Notes under the pieces: generated by a model
Databases searched by the model: none
What the model was told of the DNA's origin: nothing
Seen by the model: the letters and a program-made list of their open reading frames with translations, nothing else
Part shown: positions 18,349-29,827 of the stretch, in pieces
Layout: each line of letters opens with the position of its first letter
Numbering within the stretch: the stretch's first letter is position 1
DNA from: Siccibacter turicensis LMG 23730
Lineage (GTDB): Bacteria; Pseudomonadota; Gammaproteobacteria; Enterobacterales; Enterobacteriaceae
Assembly (NCBI RefSeq): GCF_000463155.2
Contig: NZ_AWFZ01000042.1
Location: 76,281-140,280, forward strand
Direction of reading: 5' to 3'
Length of the DNA stretch: 64,000 nt
Translations under genes and position numbers: made by a program

Positions 18349-19349
18349 TTGGGCTGTTCCTCATTCAGCGAATTCAAAATCGGGTTGATCAAGTGTTCGA
18401 CGCGCAGGGCGTATTGACCATTCACCGTGCCATACTGGCTGGTCAGTACCGGGACGCCATCGACGTGCGCGATGATGCGGTCCGGCTTCTCAACCGGCAG
18501 TACGTCACCGGGCTGGAGCTTCAGGATCTGCGACAGGCGCAGCGGTATATCCGCAAAGTGGGCGATCAGCTCCAGTTCGGAGTGCTGCACCTGGCGAACC
18601 AGGTTATCGCGCCAGTTCTGGTCTTCGTGGCGGGAGTTCTCCAGCGGCGGGTTAACCAGGACTTCACGCAGCGGTTCAATCATGCTGAACGGCAGGCAGA
18701 TAGTGAACTCGCCGGTCAGGTTGCCAATTTCAACGTGGAACGGAGTGTTAACCACGATGTCGTTAGGCGAGGTGGTGATGTTGGTAAACTTCACCTGCAT
18801 CTCGGAACGCACATACTCCACGTCAAGCGGATGAATGGCCTTCCAGGCATCGCTGTACGCTTCGAGCGCCAGCTTCAGCATACGGTTGATAACGCGCTGC
18901 TCGGTATGGGTGAACTCGCGTCCTTCCACTTTGGTCGGAAAACGACCGTCGCCACCAAACAGGTTATCCACGGCGATAAACACCAGGCTTGGCGAGAACA
19001 CGAACAGACCGGTTCCGCGCAGCGGCTTCAGATGGATAAGGTTCAGGTTGGTCGGCACCGGCAGGTTGCGTGCATATTCGTGGTAAGGCTGGATACGGAT
19101 CGCGCCTACCGTAATATCGGGGCTTCTACGCAGCAGGTTGAACAGCCCCATACGGAACTGACGGGCGAAACGTTCGTTGATGATCTCCAGCGCCTGCAGG
19201 CGCTCGCGCACCACGCGACGCTGGGTATTGGGATCATAGGGACGAATGTCGCTGTCGCCTGCGCCACCGGTTTTGGCGGCGTCGCTCTGCTCGCTGTCGC
19301 CGTTTAACAGCGCGTCGATTTCGGCCTGAGAAAGAATACTGTCGCCCAT
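18345..19349 (-). CDS. fliM: Flagellar switch protein FliM
   Basis: A 334-residue switch-complex protein. The N-terminal CheY-P-binding segment LSQAEIDALLNG is at residues 5-16, the CheC-like middle domain follows (LNLIHLKPLRGTGLFVFSP, DNLFGGDGRFPTKVEGREF), and the C-terminal SpoA domain ends the protein. FliM receives the chemotaxis signal and sets rotation sense with FliG and FliN. It starts 4 bp after fliL. Confidence 0.97.
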   Translation of the reverse strand: MGDSILSQAEIDALLNGDSEQSDAAKTGGAGDSDIRPYDPNTQRRVVRERLQALEIINERFARQFRMGLFNLLRRSPDITVGAIRIQPYHEYARNLPVPTNLNLIHLKPLRGTGLFVFSPSLVFIAVDNLFGGDGRFPTKVEGREFTHTEQRVINRMLKLALEAYSDAWKAIHPLDVEYVRSEMQVKFTNITTSPNDIVVNTPFHVEIGNLTGEFTICLPFSMIEPLREVLVNPPLENSRHEDQNWRDNLVRQVQHSELELIAHFADIPLRLSQILKLQPGDVLPVEKPDRIIAHVDGVPVLTSQYGTVNGQYALRVEHLINPILNSLNEEQPK

Positions 19350-19353
19350 GGGA

Positions 19354-19833
19354 TTACCGCAAAATGAAGGCAGTGTACAGCACGTCGGTCACCACCTGTT
19401 TCGGTTGCCCGGAAACCAGCGGCGCCTCAAGCGTCGATTTAATGGCCTCGACCAGCTTCTGTTTTCCTTCATCGGTCGCCAGCGCGCTCGCGTCCTGACG
19501 GGAGAAGAGCAGCAGCAGACGGCTGCGCACTTCCGGCAGGTATTCGCTGATGCGCATACGCGTGGCGTCATCTTTCAGGCGCAGCGTGATGCCGATATAG
19601 AGCACGCGATCCGCATCACCGAGGTTAACGGTAAAGGTATCGAGTGCGAAAAAGACCGGCGCTGGCGGCGGGGTCGGCTCCGCGGCGGCGGCGGATGCAG
19701 CGGCCCCGGCCGGGTGCTGCTGCATCCGCCAGTAGCTGTAGCCTGCGGTAGCGCAGGCTGCGAGAGTGATAAGCACCAGCAGTGGCATCCAGATGGAGCG
19801 TTTGCGGCCTTTGTTGATAGCGGTGTCAGTCAT
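19354..19833 (-). CDS. fliL: Flagellar basal-body-associated protein FliL
   Basis: A 159-residue single-span inner-membrane protein: cytoplasmic N terminus [17 protein letters not shown], helix to about residue 33, an Ala/Pro-rich linker and a periplasmic domain with [23 protein letters not shown] and the C-terminal [13 protein letters not shown]. FliL rings surround stators and increase torque. It heads the fliLMNOPQR operon. The 105-bp gap from fliK contains a GATAAT-like -10 element (19873-19878, minus strand) but no clear -35, as expected for an FlhDC-dependent promoter. Confidence 0.94.
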   Translation of the reverse strand: MTDTAINKGRKRSIWMPLLVLITLAACATAGYSYWRMQQHPAGAAASAAAAEPTPPPAPVFFALDTFTVNLGDADRVLYIGITLRLKDDATRMRISEYLPEVRSRLLLLFSRQDASALATDEGKQKLVEAIKSTLEAPLVSGQPKQVVTDVLYTAFILR

Positions 19834-19938
19834 CTAGAGCGGGCTTCCTGTATCGGTACTGCACATGGGCTGATTATCCCGTGTCTGCGAGCGGTCAAAG
19901 CGCGGAAAAGACGCGTATATTCGCGCTACCTCTGGCGT

Positions 19939-21165
19939 TTAGGCAAAGATGTCTACCGCATTGTTACCGCGCGCCGCGGACTGAAGCGAGGCTGGCACAC
20001 TCAGCACCTCGTCATCTGCTCCGGCAAAAGTAAAGCCGCCACCGCGGTTTGCCTGCTGCTGTTGCTGGTCAGTCTGCTGGCCGCCAGCCGAGCTTTCACT
20101 GCTGATACTGCTCTGTCCCAGCTGAATGCCGTTCTCCGCCAGCTGCGTGCGCAGAACCGGAAGTGCGGCTTCCAGCGCGGAACGCACGTGGCTGTGCGGG
20201 GAGACCATCTGGAGCTGTGCCTGGTTATCATCAATTTTAAGGCTGATGTGCACGCTGCCCAGATTTTCCGGGTTAAGACGCAGCTCGGCCGTCTGCTGGC
20301 CCTGACGGGTAAACAGCGTGATGTGCTGGCTGACGGAGCTCTGCCACTCCGGCGTACCGAGCTGGGCGTTGATGTGCGGCACCACCGGGGTGGCGACCTG
20401 CGCTGTGGTGGTGTTGACGCTGGCAATGCTGGCCGCCAGCGGCGTCAGGTTATGGGGGCTCTGGCCGGCAGTCGGGCTGGCATCGGCCTGCACTTTCTCG
20501 CTCAGACCAGCGGGCTGCACAACCTGAGTGTCGGCCAGCTGCTGGGCAGTGGTGGCCGGCGTCACGGCGGCGGCGGCATTGCCTTTGCCGTCAGCGGGCT
20601 GCGCGGTCGGGGCGGTACGGCTGCTCAGCGTCTCGCCCAAAGAGGGGCGCTGCGCAGAGGCGCTCACGGCGGCAATATTCTGCCCACCCGCGGTGGTGCT
20701 CAGGGTGGTGGCCTGCGCCAGCGGCGTCTGCTGCGGCAGCATGGCGAACAGGGCGCTCAGGGCGGCCATATCTTCGCTGGAGAGCTTCTTATCGCTCTCC
20801 AGTGCCGGGGCGTCGTCTTTTGCATCACCCGGTTTGACGGTACCGATAAGCTTACCCAGCGAGGCGAGGGCATCATCATCCTGACCTACCGTAGCCAGCA
20901 GGGCAGCAAGCGGATTTTCTGCGGTTGCGTCGTCGCCGGCGGCAACCAGCGCGGCCAGGTCTTGCTGCGGTGCGGTTTTGCCCGTCGCCGCATCGGCAGT
21001 GAGGGCGGCCAGGTTCAGCGCTTTACCGTCCGCGCCTTTGATCCCACCGGGCAGAGCCTGACTTAACAGCGCCAGAAAATCGCCGCTGCTGGCTGCTGCT
21101 TTGCCGCCCACGCCTGGGGTGGCCGCGTCGGCGTCTGTCAGCACAATGTTGGGCAACGTAATCAT
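19939..21165 (-). CDS. fliK: Flagellar hook-length control protein FliK
   Basis: A 408-residue secreted ruler protein. The N-terminal two thirds are low-complexity and rich in Ala, Thr, Asp and Gln. The C-terminal globular domain (about 270-370) holds the substrate-switching core [38 protein letters not shown] and [13 protein letters not shown]. FliK measures the hook and switches FlhB specificity to filament-type export. Its length is close to E. coli and Salmonella FliK. It overlaps the fliJ stop (ATGA). Confidence 0.94.
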   Translation of the reverse strand: MITLPNIVLTDADAATPGVGGKAAASSGDFLALLSQALPGGIKGADGKALNLAALTADAATGKTAPQQDLAALVAAGDDATAENPLAALLATVGQDDDALASLGKLIGTVKPGDAKDDAPALESDKKLSSEDMAALSALFAMLPQQTPLAQATTLSTTAGGQNIAAVSASAQRPSLGETLSSRTAPTAQPADGKGNAAAAVTPATTAQQLADTQVVQPAGLSEKVQADASPTAGQSPHNLTPLAASIASVNTTTAQVATPVVPHINAQLGTPEWQSSVSQHITLFTRQGQQTAELRLNPENLGSVHISLKIDDNQAQLQMVSPHSHVRSALEAALPVLRTQLAENGIQLGQSSISSESSAGGQQTDQQQQQANRGGGFTFAGADDEVLSVPASLQSAARGNNAVDIFA

Positions 21166-21605
21166 TCGCTTTTCCTCAGTGATGCCCGCTGGGCAAATTC
21201 ATCCATTTTTTTCTGATCGAGCCGGTTCTCTGCAAGCAGCGCGGCGGATGAGCGCCGATCCTGCAGGGTTTGCCAGGCCTGAAGACGTATTTTTTTCTCT
21301 TTCCAGAAGTCGAGCGCCTGATCCACTTTGACCGACCACTGTGCCAGCTGGAGACGGTGCTGTTCGATAGCCTTCTCCAGCGTGGTAATAAACTGTTGGT
21401 AGTTCTGCCAGCGCTGGCTGCCGATCCCCTGACTCATGTCGTTGTTCAGGTTATCGCGATATTCCGACTGATAGTTGATCAGCATATTGAGCTGCTCTTC
21501 AGCCTGCTGGCAGCAGCGGCGCATATCGCCGAGACGCTGCGCGGCATCGTCTACCTCTTTCTCTGCCATATCCTTCAGCGTGTTGAGTGCGCTATTTTTC
21601 GCCAT
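21162..21605 (-). CDS. fliJ: Flagellar export chaperone-escort FliJ
   Basis: A 147-residue, almost entirely helical, charged protein with coiled-coil character ([20 protein letters not shown], then [20 protein letters not shown]). FliJ inserts into the FliI hexamer ring like the gamma subunit of F1-ATPase and recycles export chaperones. Position between fliI and fliK and size are as expected. It starts 20 bp after the fliI stop. Confidence 0.94.
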   Translation of the reverse strand: MAKNSALNTLKDMAEKEVDDAAQRLGDMRRCCQQAEEQLNMLINYQSEYRDNLNNDMSQGIGSQRWQNYQQFITTLEKAIEQHRLQLAQWSVKVDQALDFWKEKKIRLQAWQTLQDRRSSAALLAENRLDQKKMDEFAQRASLRKSE

Positions 21606-21625
21606 GGCCTGTTACCTCCACTTCA

Positions 21626-22996
21626 TCACACCGACGGGAAGATGCGATCCAGTGCCTGCACCGAGTCTTCCCAGCCTGAACGTTCGAAAATGCCCTGCTG
21701 TAAAAACGCTTCCAGTTCCGGCCACAGGGCGATGGCGCGGTCGAGCATCGGGTCGCTGCCTTTGGCATAGGCTCCCACGCTGACCAGATCGCGGTTGCGC
21801 TGGAAGCTGGAGAGCAGCTGTTTAAAGTTGCGTACCCGGGCATACTGCTGCTCCGGAATAATGGCCGTCATCACGCGGCTGATAGAGGCTTCGATATCGA
21901 TAGCCGGATAGTGACCGGCTTCCGCCAGGCTGCGCGACAGCACGATGTGACCATCCAGAATGGCGCGCGCCGAGTCGGCAATCGGGTCCTGCTGGTCGTC
22001 GCCTTCGGTCAATACGGTATAGAACGCGGTCACCGAACCGCCGCCATGCACGCCGTTACCGGCACGTTCCACCAGCGCAGGCAGCTTGGCGAATACGGAA
22101 GGCGGATAGCCTTTGGTGGCCGGCGGTTCGCCGATGGCCAACGCAATCTCACGCTGCGCCATCGCGTAACGGGTCAGGGAGTCCATGATCAGCAGCACGT
22201 GCTGGCCGCGATCGCGGAAATCTTCGGCGATGCGGGTGGCGTAGGCCGCACCCTGCATACGCAGCAGCGGCGAGACGTCGGCCGGGGCGGCGATCACCAC
22301 CGAGCGGGCGCGCCCGTCGGCACCGAGGATATTCTCAATAAAGTCTTTTACTTCGCGGCCACGCTCGCCGATAAGCCCGACTACAATCACGTCGGCTTTG
22401 GTGTAGCGCGCCATCATGCCGAGCAGCACCGATTTACCGACGCCGGAACCTGCGAACAGGCCCATACGCTGGCCGCGACCTACCGTCAGCAGGGCGTTGA
22501 TCGGGCGCACGCCGACATCGAGCACGTCGGTGATTTCGGTACGCTGCAGCGGGTTAACCGGGACGCTGACCAGCGCGCCGGTATCTTTGGTATCCGGGGC
22601 AGGCAGGCCATCGAGCGGCTTTCCGGCACCGTCCAGCACGCGACCGAGCAGGGCCGGGCCAAGCGGCAGCTGTTTACCGCTCTGCATCCCGTCGCCGTTA
22701 CCGCCGCGGGCATAGACGCGCGCGCCGGGCAGAATGCCTTCCACTTCTTCCAGCGGCATCAAAAACAGCTTGTGGCCGTTAAAGCCGACCACTTCGGTTT
22801 CCACTTCTTTAAGCTGGCCGCCGTCCTGGCGCTCAATAATGCAGGTCGCGCCGAGAGGGAGCTGCAGGCCGGTGGCTTCCAGCACCAGGCCGGTGGCACG
22901 CGTCAGTCTGCCGTAGCGGCGCAGGGCAGGGAGCTGCGACATGCGTGACTCAAAGCTGTCGAGCGTGTTGAGCCAGCGGGTCAGACGGGCGGTCAT
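21626..22996 (-). CDS. fliI: Flagellar export ATPase FliI
   Basis: A 456-residue hexameric ATPase related to the F1 beta subunit. The Walker A loop is [15 protein letters not shown], Walker B is [18 protein letters not shown], and [15 protein letters not shown] carries the catalytic glutamate region. It supplies energy for substrate unloading at the export gate. I use ATG 22996 ([13 protein letters not shown]), which matches family N termini and overlaps the fliH stop by one base; the longer frame adds ten unrelated residues. Confidence 0.96.
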   Translation of the reverse strand: MTARLTRWLNTLDSFESRMSQLPALRRYGRLTRATGLVLEATGLQLPLGATCIIERQDGGQLKEVETEVVGFNGHKLFLMPLEEVEGILPGARVYARGGNGDGMQSGKQLPLGPALLGRVLDGAGKPLDGLPAPDTKDTGALVSVPVNPLQRTEITDVLDVGVRPINALLTVGRGQRMGLFAGSGVGKSVLLGMMARYTKADVIVVGLIGERGREVKDFIENILGADGRARSVVIAAPADVSPLLRMQGAAYATRIAEDFRDRGQHVLLIMDSLTRYAMAQREIALAIGEPPATKGYPPSVFAKLPALVERAGNGVHGGGSVTAFYTVLTEGDDQQDPIADSARAILDGHIVLSRSLAEAGHYPAIDIEASISRVMTAIIPEQQYARVRNFKQLLSSFQRNRDLVSVGAYAKGSDPMLDRAIALWPELEAFLQQGIFERSGWEDSVQALDRIFPSV

Positions 22997-23688
22997 TACA
23001 CCACTCCCGGTGCGGCGAGGCGGCACAGTTCCTGCCAGCGCGTCGCCACGCTCGCATCCAGATCGCCTTCATCGGCGGAGACTTTGCAGCCGCCCTGATG
23101 CAGCGTCGGGTCACCGCGCAGACGCCAGCCGTGCAGGCTGAGGGTCGCGCCCAGCATCTCTTCCACGCGCTGCAGATCGTCCGGATGGACGCGCAGAATC
23201 GGTTTGCCGCTGAACAGCGGCTCCTGCTGAAGCAGCAGCTGAATCTGTTTGATGAGCGCGTTGTTGTCCACGCTCGGGGTATGACCAATTACCTGACGCG
23301 CGGCTTCCAGCGCCATCTGCATCAGGCGCGAGGCGATAACGCTGTCCAGCGCATCGAGGGTGTACTGAAACTCGCTGACCAGCTGCTGCATGCGGGCATG
23401 AACCGGCGCCTGCTGCTGGCGCGCTTCGTTCAGACCCTGCTCCAGCCCCTGGGCAAAGCCCTCTTTGCGGCCCTGCTCAACGCCCTGCACCCGGCCATCT
23501 TCATGACCGGCGGCAAAACCCTGTTCACGGGCCTGGGCCTGCATCAGGGCCAGGGTCTGCTGCAGATCCGGCTCGGGGATCTCGCCGTCGTCCAGACCGC
23601 TGACTTCCACCGGCTCCGGCAGTTCAAAACTGGGAGCAGGGGAGAGATCTTCCGGTGACCACGGCTGCCACGGCAGTTGATTAGACAT
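22996..23688 (-). CDS. fliH: Flagellar export ATPase regulator FliH
   Basis: A 230-residue protein. It has an N-terminal Trp-containing segment [15 protein letters not shown] that anchors to FlhA/FliN, then a glycine-patterned coiled coil (about 60-105) with repeated [21 protein letters not shown] spacing (AxxxG/GxxxG repeats typical of FliH), and a C-terminal domain binding the FliI N terminus. FliH delivers and restrains FliI. The start overlaps the fliG end by 8 bp. Confidence 0.95.
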   Translation of the reverse strand: MSNQLPWQPWSPEDLSPAPSFELPEPVEVSGLDDGEIPEPDLQQTLALMQAQAREQGFAAGHEDGRVQGVEQGRKEGFAQGLEQGLNEARQQQAPVHARMQQLVSEFQYTLDALDSVIASRLMQMALEAARQVIGHTPSVDNNALIKQIQLLLQQEPLFSGKPILRVHPDDLQRVEEMLGATLSLHGWRLRGDPTLHQGGCKVSADEGDLDASVATRWQELCRLAAPGVV

Positions 23689-24685
23689 AGGTATCCTCGC
23701 CGCTGCCGATCACCATCTCGCCGGTCTCCGCCAGACGACGGACGATAAGCAGGATGGCTTTCTGTTCGTTTTCCACCTGAGACAGACGCACCGGACCACG
23801 GTTGGCCAGGTCGTCGCGCAGGATATCCGCCGCACGCTGGGACATGTTGCGCAGGAACTTCTCGCGCAGCGGCGCTTCGGCGCCTTTCAGTGCCACCAGC
23901 AGCGATTCGGACTCCACTTCCTGGAGCAGGCGCTGGATGCTGCGGTCGTCGACTTCCACCAGGTTTTCGAACAGGAACATCTCGTCGATAATTTTCTGCG
24001 CCAGCTCGCCGTCGAATTCGCGCACCGCGGTAATAACCGCTTCTTCCTGCTGGGTCTTCATCAGGTTGATGATTTCCGCTGCGGTTCTTACGCCGCCCAT
24101 TTTGCTGCGCTTGAGGTTCTGACCGTCGAGCAGGTTGTTCAGCACTTCGGTCAGCTCTGCCAGTGCGGCCGGCTGTACCCCGCCGAAGGTGGCGATACGC
24201 AGCATCACGTCGTTACGCAGACGCTCGTCGAACAGCGCCAGGATATCGGCGGCCTGACCACGTTTGAGGTGGACCAGGATGGTCGCGATAATCTGCGGGT
24301 GTTCGTCGCGGATAAGGTCGGCAGCGCTCTGCGGCTCCATAAAGTTGAGCGTTTCCATGCCGGTCGTCGTCTCTTTCGATTCGAGGATATCTTCCAGCAG
24401 GCTGGAGGCACGCTCTTCGCCCAGCGCTTTTACCAGCACCGAACGCAGGTAGTCGTTGGCGTTGATGCTCAGCGCCGCGAACTGTTCTGCTTCCTGTTCA
24501 AACTCGGCCAGAACCTCGGTCAGCTGTTTGTTAGAGATCTGGCGTACGTTGGCCATGGCAGCACTCAGGTGCTGCACTTCGCGCGGGGCGAGGTGCTTGA
24601 ACACCTCCGCCGCGCGGTCTTCACCGATGGTCATCAGCAGGATGGCGCTTTTATCGGTTCCTGTCAGGGTGCTGGTGCTACTCAT
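23681..24685 (-). CDS. fliG: Flagellar rotor/switch protein FliG
   Basis: A 334-residue protein with the three FliG domains: N domain ([22 protein letters not shown]) bound to FliF, the middle armadillo domain with the EHPQ motif ([20 protein letters not shown]), and the C-terminal torque domain with the charged helix ([20 protein letters not shown]) that contacts stator MotA. All charged residues of the torque helix are visible. It overlaps fliF by four bases. Confidence 0.97.
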   Translation of the reverse strand: MSSTSTLTGTDKSAILLMTIGEDRAAEVFKHLAPREVQHLSAAMANVRQISNKQLTEVLAEFEQEAEQFAALSINANDYLRSVLVKALGEERASSLLEDILESKETTTGMETLNFMEPQSAADLIRDEHPQIIATILVHLKRGQAADILALFDERLRNDVMLRIATFGGVQPAALAELTEVLNNLLDGQNLKRSKMGGVRTAAEIINLMKTQQEEAVITAVREFDGELAQKIIDEMFLFENLVEVDDRSIQRLLQEVESESLLVALKGAEAPLREKFLRNMSQRAADILRDDLANRGPVRLSQVENEQKAILLIVRRLAETGEMVIGSGEDTYV

Positions 24686-26379
24686 AGTTCGTTACTCATC
24701 CACTGGCGAATGACCAGCGCGACGACGCGCGGATCGTTATCAGACATGTCACGAATACGTTGACTCATCACTTCGGCGCTCAGGCGCTGGTTATTGCGGC
24801 GCTGCTGGGTCTGTTCGTCTTTGCTGAGGCTGACCTCGACGGACTCTTCCACTTCTTTACGCTCGCGCTCCGCTTCGATGGCCATACGCGTCTGCTCTTC
24901 GCGGCGCTTGATCATCGGACGGATGCCCTTACGCCACATCAGCCACGCAACCAGCAGAACAATCAGCCAGCGACCGGCAGACATCAGCTGATCGATGAAG
25001 GCCTGCTGCTGCCAGAACGGCAGTTCGCCACCGTTGTCATCCGTTGCGGTGAACGGTGAGTTGACCACGTTCAGGGTATCGCCGCGCTTCTCGGTATAGC
25101 CCATCGCTTCGCGGGTCAGGTCTTCAATCTGCTTGAGCTGTTCGGCGGTCAGCGGCAGCGGTTTGCCGTCCTGCAGCGCACGGTAGTTCACCACCACGGC
25201 GACCGACAGGCGCTGAATATCGCCCACGTTCTGTTTGGTGTGACGGATGGTGCGGTCCAGCTCGTAGTTGGTGGTCGAATCGTTAGAGGAGTTACGCGGC
25301 GCGCTGTTAGCAGCCGTCGTGGTCTGCTGACCATTCTGGTTGTTCTGGCCGTTTTGTCCGTTCTGGTTGTTCTGATTCGCCGCCGGTGCGTCGATCGGTG
25401 CGTTATTTGCCGGTGCCGGCTGGTTGGAGAGGGCGCCTGGCACGCCGCCCGGGTACGGGCCGCCAACCTGTTCGCTGGTATTAAGCTGACGTGAGCGTAC
25501 GGCCGCCTGCGACGGGTCGCCGTTCGGACGATACTGCTCTTCGGTCTGCTCTTTGCTGGCGAAGTCGATCTGCGCGGTAACCTGCGCATGCACGTTGCCG
25601 TTGCCGACAATCGGACCGAGGATAGATTCGATACGGCGCTGAATGCGGCTTTCCACATCGCTGGCGTATTTCAGCTGCGCGTCGTTCAGGTCACGCCCGT
25701 TGGTTTCGGATTTAGTGAGCAGATGACCGCCCTGATCGACCAGGGTGACGTTGCCCGGCGGCAGACCGGCCACCGCGCTGGAAACCATGTGCACCACGGC
25801 GCTGATTTGCCCTTCGTCCAGCGCGCGGCCAGGTTCGAGGTTCAGGGTCACGGAAGCGGACGGCGCTTTCTGCTCGCGCACGAACAGCGACGGTTTCGGC
25901 ATCGCGAGATGCACACGCGCGCTTTTCACCGGGCCGAGGGTCTCGATGGTGCGGGCCAGTTCGCCTTCCAGCGCGCGCTGGTAGTTAACCTGCTCGCTGA
26001 ACTGGCTAATGCCGAACTTCTCCTGATCGAGCAGCTCAAAGCCTACCGCACCGCCTTTCGGCAGTCCCTGGCCGGCAAGGCGCAGACGCAGCTCATGCAC
26101 TTTATCGGCAGGCACCATCAGGGCGCTGCCGTTGTCAGAGAAGCGGTAGGGGATGTTCATCTGGGTAAGCTGGGTGACGATAGCGCCCCCGTCCTGATCC
26201 GTCAGGTTGCTATAGAGGGTGCGGTAGTCCGGGGTCTTTGCCCATAACACCAGCGCCACGACAATCGCGACGGCAGCAGCACCCGCCACCATTAACGGGA
26301 TTTTAGGGTTAGCGCGTAAGCGGTTCAGCCACTCGACAGATTTATTTTGTGAGGGTTGAGCTGTAGCAGCGGCGTTCAT
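24682..26379 (-). CDS. fliF: Flagellar MS-ring protein FliF
   Basis: A 565-residue MS-ring protein with two transmembrane helices (about 30-48 and 455-473, [17 protein letters not shown]), two ring-building motifs between them, and the C-terminal FliG-binding tail ([20 protein letters not shown]). A low-complexity Asn/Gln-rich insert ([14 protein letters not shown], about 335-350) sits in the large periplasmic region. It heads the fliFGHIJK operon, divergent from fliE across a 228-bp region expected to hold two FlhDC-dependent promoters. Confidence 0.97.
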   Translation of the reverse strand: MNAAATAQPSQNKSVEWLNRLRANPKIPLMVAGAAAVAIVVALVLWAKTPDYRTLYSNLTDQDGGAIVTQLTQMNIPYRFSDNGSALMVPADKVHELRLRLAGQGLPKGGAVGFELLDQEKFGISQFSEQVNYQRALEGELARTIETLGPVKSARVHLAMPKPSLFVREQKAPSASVTLNLEPGRALDEGQISAVVHMVSSAVAGLPPGNVTLVDQGGHLLTKSETNGRDLNDAQLKYASDVESRIQRRIESILGPIVGNGNVHAQVTAQIDFASKEQTEEQYRPNGDPSQAAVRSRQLNTSEQVGGPYPGGVPGALSNQPAPANNAPIDAPAANQNNQNGQNGQNNQNGQQTTTAANSAPRNSSNDSTTNYELDRTIRHTKQNVGDIQRLSVAVVVNYRALQDGKPLPLTAEQLKQIEDLTREAMGYTEKRGDTLNVVNSPFTATDDNGGELPFWQQQAFIDQLMSAGRWLIVLLVAWLMWRKGIRPMIKRREEQTRMAIEAERERKEVEESVEVSLSKDEQTQQRRNNQRLSAEVMSQRIRDMSDNDPRVVALVIRQWMSNEL

Positions 26380-26607
26380 TGCGTACCTCGCGGCTCGGCG
26401 TTAACTGAATGTTTCGTGTGTTGAAGCAAAACGGACTCCCGGGTCGGAAAACACGACAAAAGTTCCATAATGATGGCCGTGCCATTATTTGATGATTCAG
26501 GATTTTCTATGGCTCAAATAGCCTGATTTTTTGCAGCTAATTACCGCCATTATCTCATTGACAAGCTGTTATTCTCATCGCGGTAAAAAAATATCCAGGG
26601 GATGACC

Positions 26608-26919
26608 ATGGCAATACAGGGTATTGAAGGCGTACTTCAGCAGTTACAGGCAACCGCAGGCGTAGCCCGTAATGTGGCGCCGGAAGCACAGCCCGCCGTC
26701 AGCTTTGCCGGTGAGTTACAGGCCGCACTGGGCCGAATCAGTGAAGCCTCCACCACGGCGCGTACTCAGGCGGAAAACTTCGCGATGGGTAAACCGGGTG
26801 TGGCGCTGAATGATGTGATGGTCGATCTGCAAAAATCGTCCGTCTCGCTGCAGATGGGTATCCAGGTACGTAATAAGCTGATTACGGCGTACCAGGACAT
26901 CATGAGCATGCAGGTCTAG
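26608..26919 (+). CDS. fliE: Flagellar rod/MS-ring junction protein FliE
   Basis: A 103-residue rod-base protein: [14 protein letters not shown] at the N terminus and the conserved C-terminal half [32 protein letters not shown]... pattern ending in DIMSMQV. FliE joins the MS ring to the proximal rod and is the first rod substrate exported. I chose ATG 26608, six bases after an AGGGG ribosome-binding site, over ATG 26602, because family members start M-(S)-A-I-Q. It is monocistronic and divergent from fliF. Confidence 0.95.
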   Translation: MAIQGIEGVLQQLQATAGVARNVAPEAQPAVSFAGELQAALGRISEASTTARTQAENFAMGKPGVALNDVMVDLQKSSVSLQMGIQVRNKLITAYQDIMSMQV

Positions 26920-27078
26920 TCATAAAAACGCAGTACCGACGTCACTACGTCAGGGTTTAGCACGGCGTGGGCCGCAGGCGGGATGTGCAGAGCAGGGGGT
27001 GGTTCCGTATGCTCAGGGCGTCCGGCAGGCAACTGAAGGGCAGCTTCTCAGGAAGCTGGCATTCAGCGTCCACGGCGG

Positions 27079-27585
27079 TTAAGCGTTGTTTTCCAGTCCA
27101 TCGCTGTGCGTCGCATCCAGCACTTTATTCATATTGATCCCCGTCACTTCGAAGCCGCAGGCGTCATAGACGCGCCGTGCCCGATCGTTGTGCGCCGCCA
27201 CCCGCAGTTTGATCTCACTGAAACCCTGCTGCGCCAGACGCTGCTCCAGCGCGCGCATGGCCGCCTTGCCAAAACCCTGACCGCGACAGTCGGGAAACAG
27301 GTAAAAATCACAGATATAGACCGAGCGCATCGCCTCGTTGGGCGTGTACCAGAGGTAGCCAATGTGCTGCTCGCCGCCGTCTGCACGGTGCATGAGGTTC
27401 ACCAGCACCTGCGTGCGGGTGTGTGCCCCGTCGGGAAAGCTGTGTTCGACGTCCAGCGCGGCCTGGCGCAGGGCCTTCTCTTCACTCAGGCGATAGTTCT
27501 CTACAATTTCCTGAGCGTATTCGGCGACGAAATAGCGCTGCCATGCGGGAAACGCCGCGTCGGTCATCGGGGTAAAGTCGATCAT
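27079..27585 (-). CDS. GNAT-family N-acetyltransferase
   Basis: A 168-residue GCN5-related acetyltransferase. The acetyl-CoA-binding motif A is CRGQGFGKAAMRALEQRL (R/Q-x-x-G-x-G/A), preceded by strand VYICDFYLFPD and followed by motif B with VYDACGFEVTGINMNK. The substrate cannot be told. I use ATG 27585 (MIDFTPMTD) because AGGAGG lies 4 bases upstream. It occupies the place next to fliE where E. coli has yedL, also an acetyltransferase-like gene, but I cannot show that they are orthologous. Confidence 0.82.
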   Translation of the reverse strand: MIDFTPMTDAAFPAWQRYFVAEYAQEIVENYRLSEEKALRQAALDVEHSFPDGAHTRTQVLVNLMHRADGGEQHIGYLWYTPNEAMRSVYICDFYLFPDCRGQGFGKAAMRALEQRLAQQGFSEIKLRVAAHNDRARRVYDACGFEVTGINMNKVLDATHSDGLENNA

Positions 27586-27741
27586 AAGGCCTCCTGTAAC
27601 GGCCATGGGAAAAGCATGACGATAGCAGGGGGCCGGAGGAGGGTACAGCGGTAAGTCGTTAATCCTTCGCCCTTATCCCGGCTGGCACGGCCGCGGCTTT
27701 GATGCCAGAATAGGTTTTTTCGCTTCCTGACAGGATTAAAG

Positions 27742-28155
27742 ATGAAAACGTTGGCAATGGTAGCGGCGCTGGTCGCCCTGAGCGGCTGCGTGCAGGTGGA
27801 TGACTATTCTGCGGTGGTGAAAGCCCCGGCCCCGGCGGATCTGGCAGGCAACTGGCAGTCAAAAGGCCCTCAAAGTTCGCTGGTCAGCCCGGAGGCGATC
27901 GGTTCGCTGGTGATTACCCCGGAGGGGGATACCCTGGATTGTCGCCAGTGGCAGCGGGTGATTGCCGTACCGGGCAAACTGATGCTGCGTTCCGGGACGC
28001 TCTATAACGTCACCGCGAAGCGGGAGATCTACGAGGTGGAGCGCGCCGGCAGCACGCTTGAGTATGACGGTATGACGCTTGAGAAGGTCGATCGCCCCAC
28101 CCAGGAGTGCGCCGATTACCTGGCTACACATCCGCTTAACGGCGTAGCGCCGTAG
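27742..28155 (+). CDS. yedD: Lipoprotein YedD
   Basis: A 137-residue protein with a lipoprotein signal peptide: lipobox LSGC (Cys at residue 17) after MKTLAMVAALVA. The mature part carries AGNWQSKGPQSSLVSPEAIGSL and TLDCRQWQRV tracts seen in YedD. The residue after Cys is Val, so outer-membrane sorting is likely. Function is unknown. It is convergent with amyA, as in E. coli. Confidence 0.9.
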   Translation: MKTLAMVAALVALSGCVQVDDYSAVVKAPAPADLAGNWQSKGPQSSLVSPEAIGSLVITPEGDTLDCRQWQRVIAVPGKLMLRSGTLYNVTAKREIYEVERAGSTLEYDGMTLEKVDRPTQECADYLATHPLNGVAP

Positions 28156-28269
28156 TGCTTGCCCCGACTCGCGTTCTGCGCGCGGATCGGGGGATAAGCG
28201 CCATCGATACAGGCGCGCGGGTTAGCCCGAAGCAGTGAGCCGCTAAACCGCACGCCGGCTCGACCAGAG

Positions 28270-29757
28270 CTAGTCGTCTTCCGCGATCGTCCACACGCTG
28301 ACGCTGCCGCCGTTGCAGGTGAAGGTGGCGGCGCCGGTCTCATCGGTAGTAATGACCTCCGGGCGGTTGCCGAGAAAGTCGCGCCAGGTTTTCGCCGCGT
28401 AGTTTTCCCCCAGCGTCATTGTCTTCTCGCCGTCCTCGCCGTTGGACAACACCACCACGCAGCCGGGACTCTCTTCCGTGCCGCTGCGGCTGAAGGCGAT
28501 GCAGTTCGGGTGATCGAACCACAGCGTCTGCACACCGTGGGCGTAACGCTGGCGGGCGATCAGCATCTGGTCCAGCTGATGAATCACCGCCATCTCAATG
28601 GGGTAGGTTTCCCCGTCGCTGCCGGTATCCTCATAGCTCGCGCCGTACATATCCGGGTAGAACACCGACGGCACGCCGTTCTCGCGCAGCAGGATAAGCG
28701 CATAGGCCAGCGGTTTGAACCAGGTTTCCACCGGGGCTTCCAGCGCCTGCAGCGGCTGGGTGTCGTGATTCGCCACCAGGGTCACGGCATGAAACGGGTC
28801 GGCCTCCACCAGCGTGCCGGTAAAGATGTCGCGCATGTCGTAGTCCCGGCCCTGCAGCGACGCGGTATGGAAGTTTTTCAGCAGCGGGGCGTCGAACAGC
28901 ATGGTTTTCCCGTCGACGTCCTCGATGTACTGCATCAGCTTATCCACTTCGTAGGACCAGTACTCCGCCACGATAAACAGCGGCTTCGTCGCCACGTCCT
29001 GCACATGGTCGATCCACTGCCGGTAGAACCAGGTGGGAATGTGCTTCACCGCATCGAGACGAAAGCCGTCGCAGCCCGTTTGTTCCATCACCCAGCGCGC
29101 CCAGTATTTGATCTCCTCGGTCACGGCATGGTTGCGAAAGTCGATGTTGCTGCCCATCAGGAAATCGTAGTTGCCGTTCTCGCCATCCACCTCGTCGTTC
29201 CAGCCGTCGCGCGTGTAGTCGTTGACGATTTTGAAGATCCCTTCTTCGTCAGGGTTCTCGATATGGTCGACGCCGCTAAAGCAGTGATAGTCCCAGACGA
29301 AGCGAGAGTATTTACCGGCGCGGCCGGGGAAGGTGTAGCGCGTCCAGGCCTCGCACTCGATGACCTCCGGGTCGATGTGGTTGCGGTCGTCGGGGTTGAC
29401 GCGATTGACCCGCAGCGGCTCTTTCTCATCGGCGCCCATCTTATGGTTGACCACCACGTCGAGCAGCACGGCGATGCCGTTTTCCTGCAGACGGGCGATC
29501 GCGTGGAGCAGCTGGGCTTTATCCCCGTATTTGGTGGCGACCGAGCCTTTTTGATCGAACTCGCCCAGATCAAACAGATCGTAGGTGTCGTAGCCGACCG
29601 AGTAACCGCCTGAGGCGCCTTTGCAGGCGGGCGGGAGCCAGACCATGTTGATGCCGTATTCGCTGAAGGTATCAGCGCGCGCCGCGACTTCCGGCCATAG
29701 CTTTCCGCCGTCGGGGTAGTACCAGTGAAAGCATTGCAACAGGGTGGGGTTTTGCAT
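28270..29757 (-). CDS. amyA: Cytoplasmic alpha-amylase AmyA
   Basis: A 495-residue GH13 alpha-amylase lacking a signal peptide, matching E. coli cytoplasmic AmyA. Conserved regions in order: [23 protein letters not shown] (catalytic Asp nucleophile), III FIVAEYW (general acid Glu), [13 protein letters not shown]. It hydrolyses internal alpha-1,4 links of maltodextrins. The N terminus [18 protein letters not shown] is typical. It lies between yedD and the fliDST operon on the minus strand. Confidence 0.97.
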   Translation of the reverse strand: MQNPTLLQCFHWYYPDGGKLWPEVAARADTFSEYGINMVWLPPACKGASGGYSVGYDTYDLFDLGEFDQKGSVATKYGDKAQLLHAIARLQENGIAVLLDVVVNHKMGADEKEPLRVNRVNPDDRNHIDPEVIECEAWTRYTFPGRAGKYSRFVWDYHCFSGVDHIENPDEEGIFKIVNDYTRDGWNDEVDGENGNYDFLMGSNIDFRNHAVTEEIKYWARWVMEQTGCDGFRLDAVKHIPTWFYRQWIDHVQDVATKPLFIVAEYWSYEVDKLMQYIEDVDGKTMLFDAPLLKNFHTASLQGRDYDMRDIFTGTLVEADPFHAVTLVANHDTQPLQALEAPVETWFKPLAYALILLRENGVPSVFYPDMYGASYEDTGSDGETYPIEMAVIHQLDQMLIARQRYAHGVQTLWFDHPNCIAFSRSGTEESPGCVVVLSNGEDGEKTMTLGENYAAKTWRDFLGNRPEVITTDETGAATFTCNGGSVSVWTIAEDD

Positions 29758-29827
29758 CGTCCTTGCTCCAGAAGTCAGTCAGTGTGACTTCTGGAGTATG
29801 GCGTAAAACATCATCAGTGGGAGTGTA

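Noticed and set aside
19348-21066. 572-codon plus-strand frame across fliL-fliK
   Set aside because: It runs antisense to fliL and fliK, whose products are clearly recognisable. The long frame comes from GC-rich codon bias.
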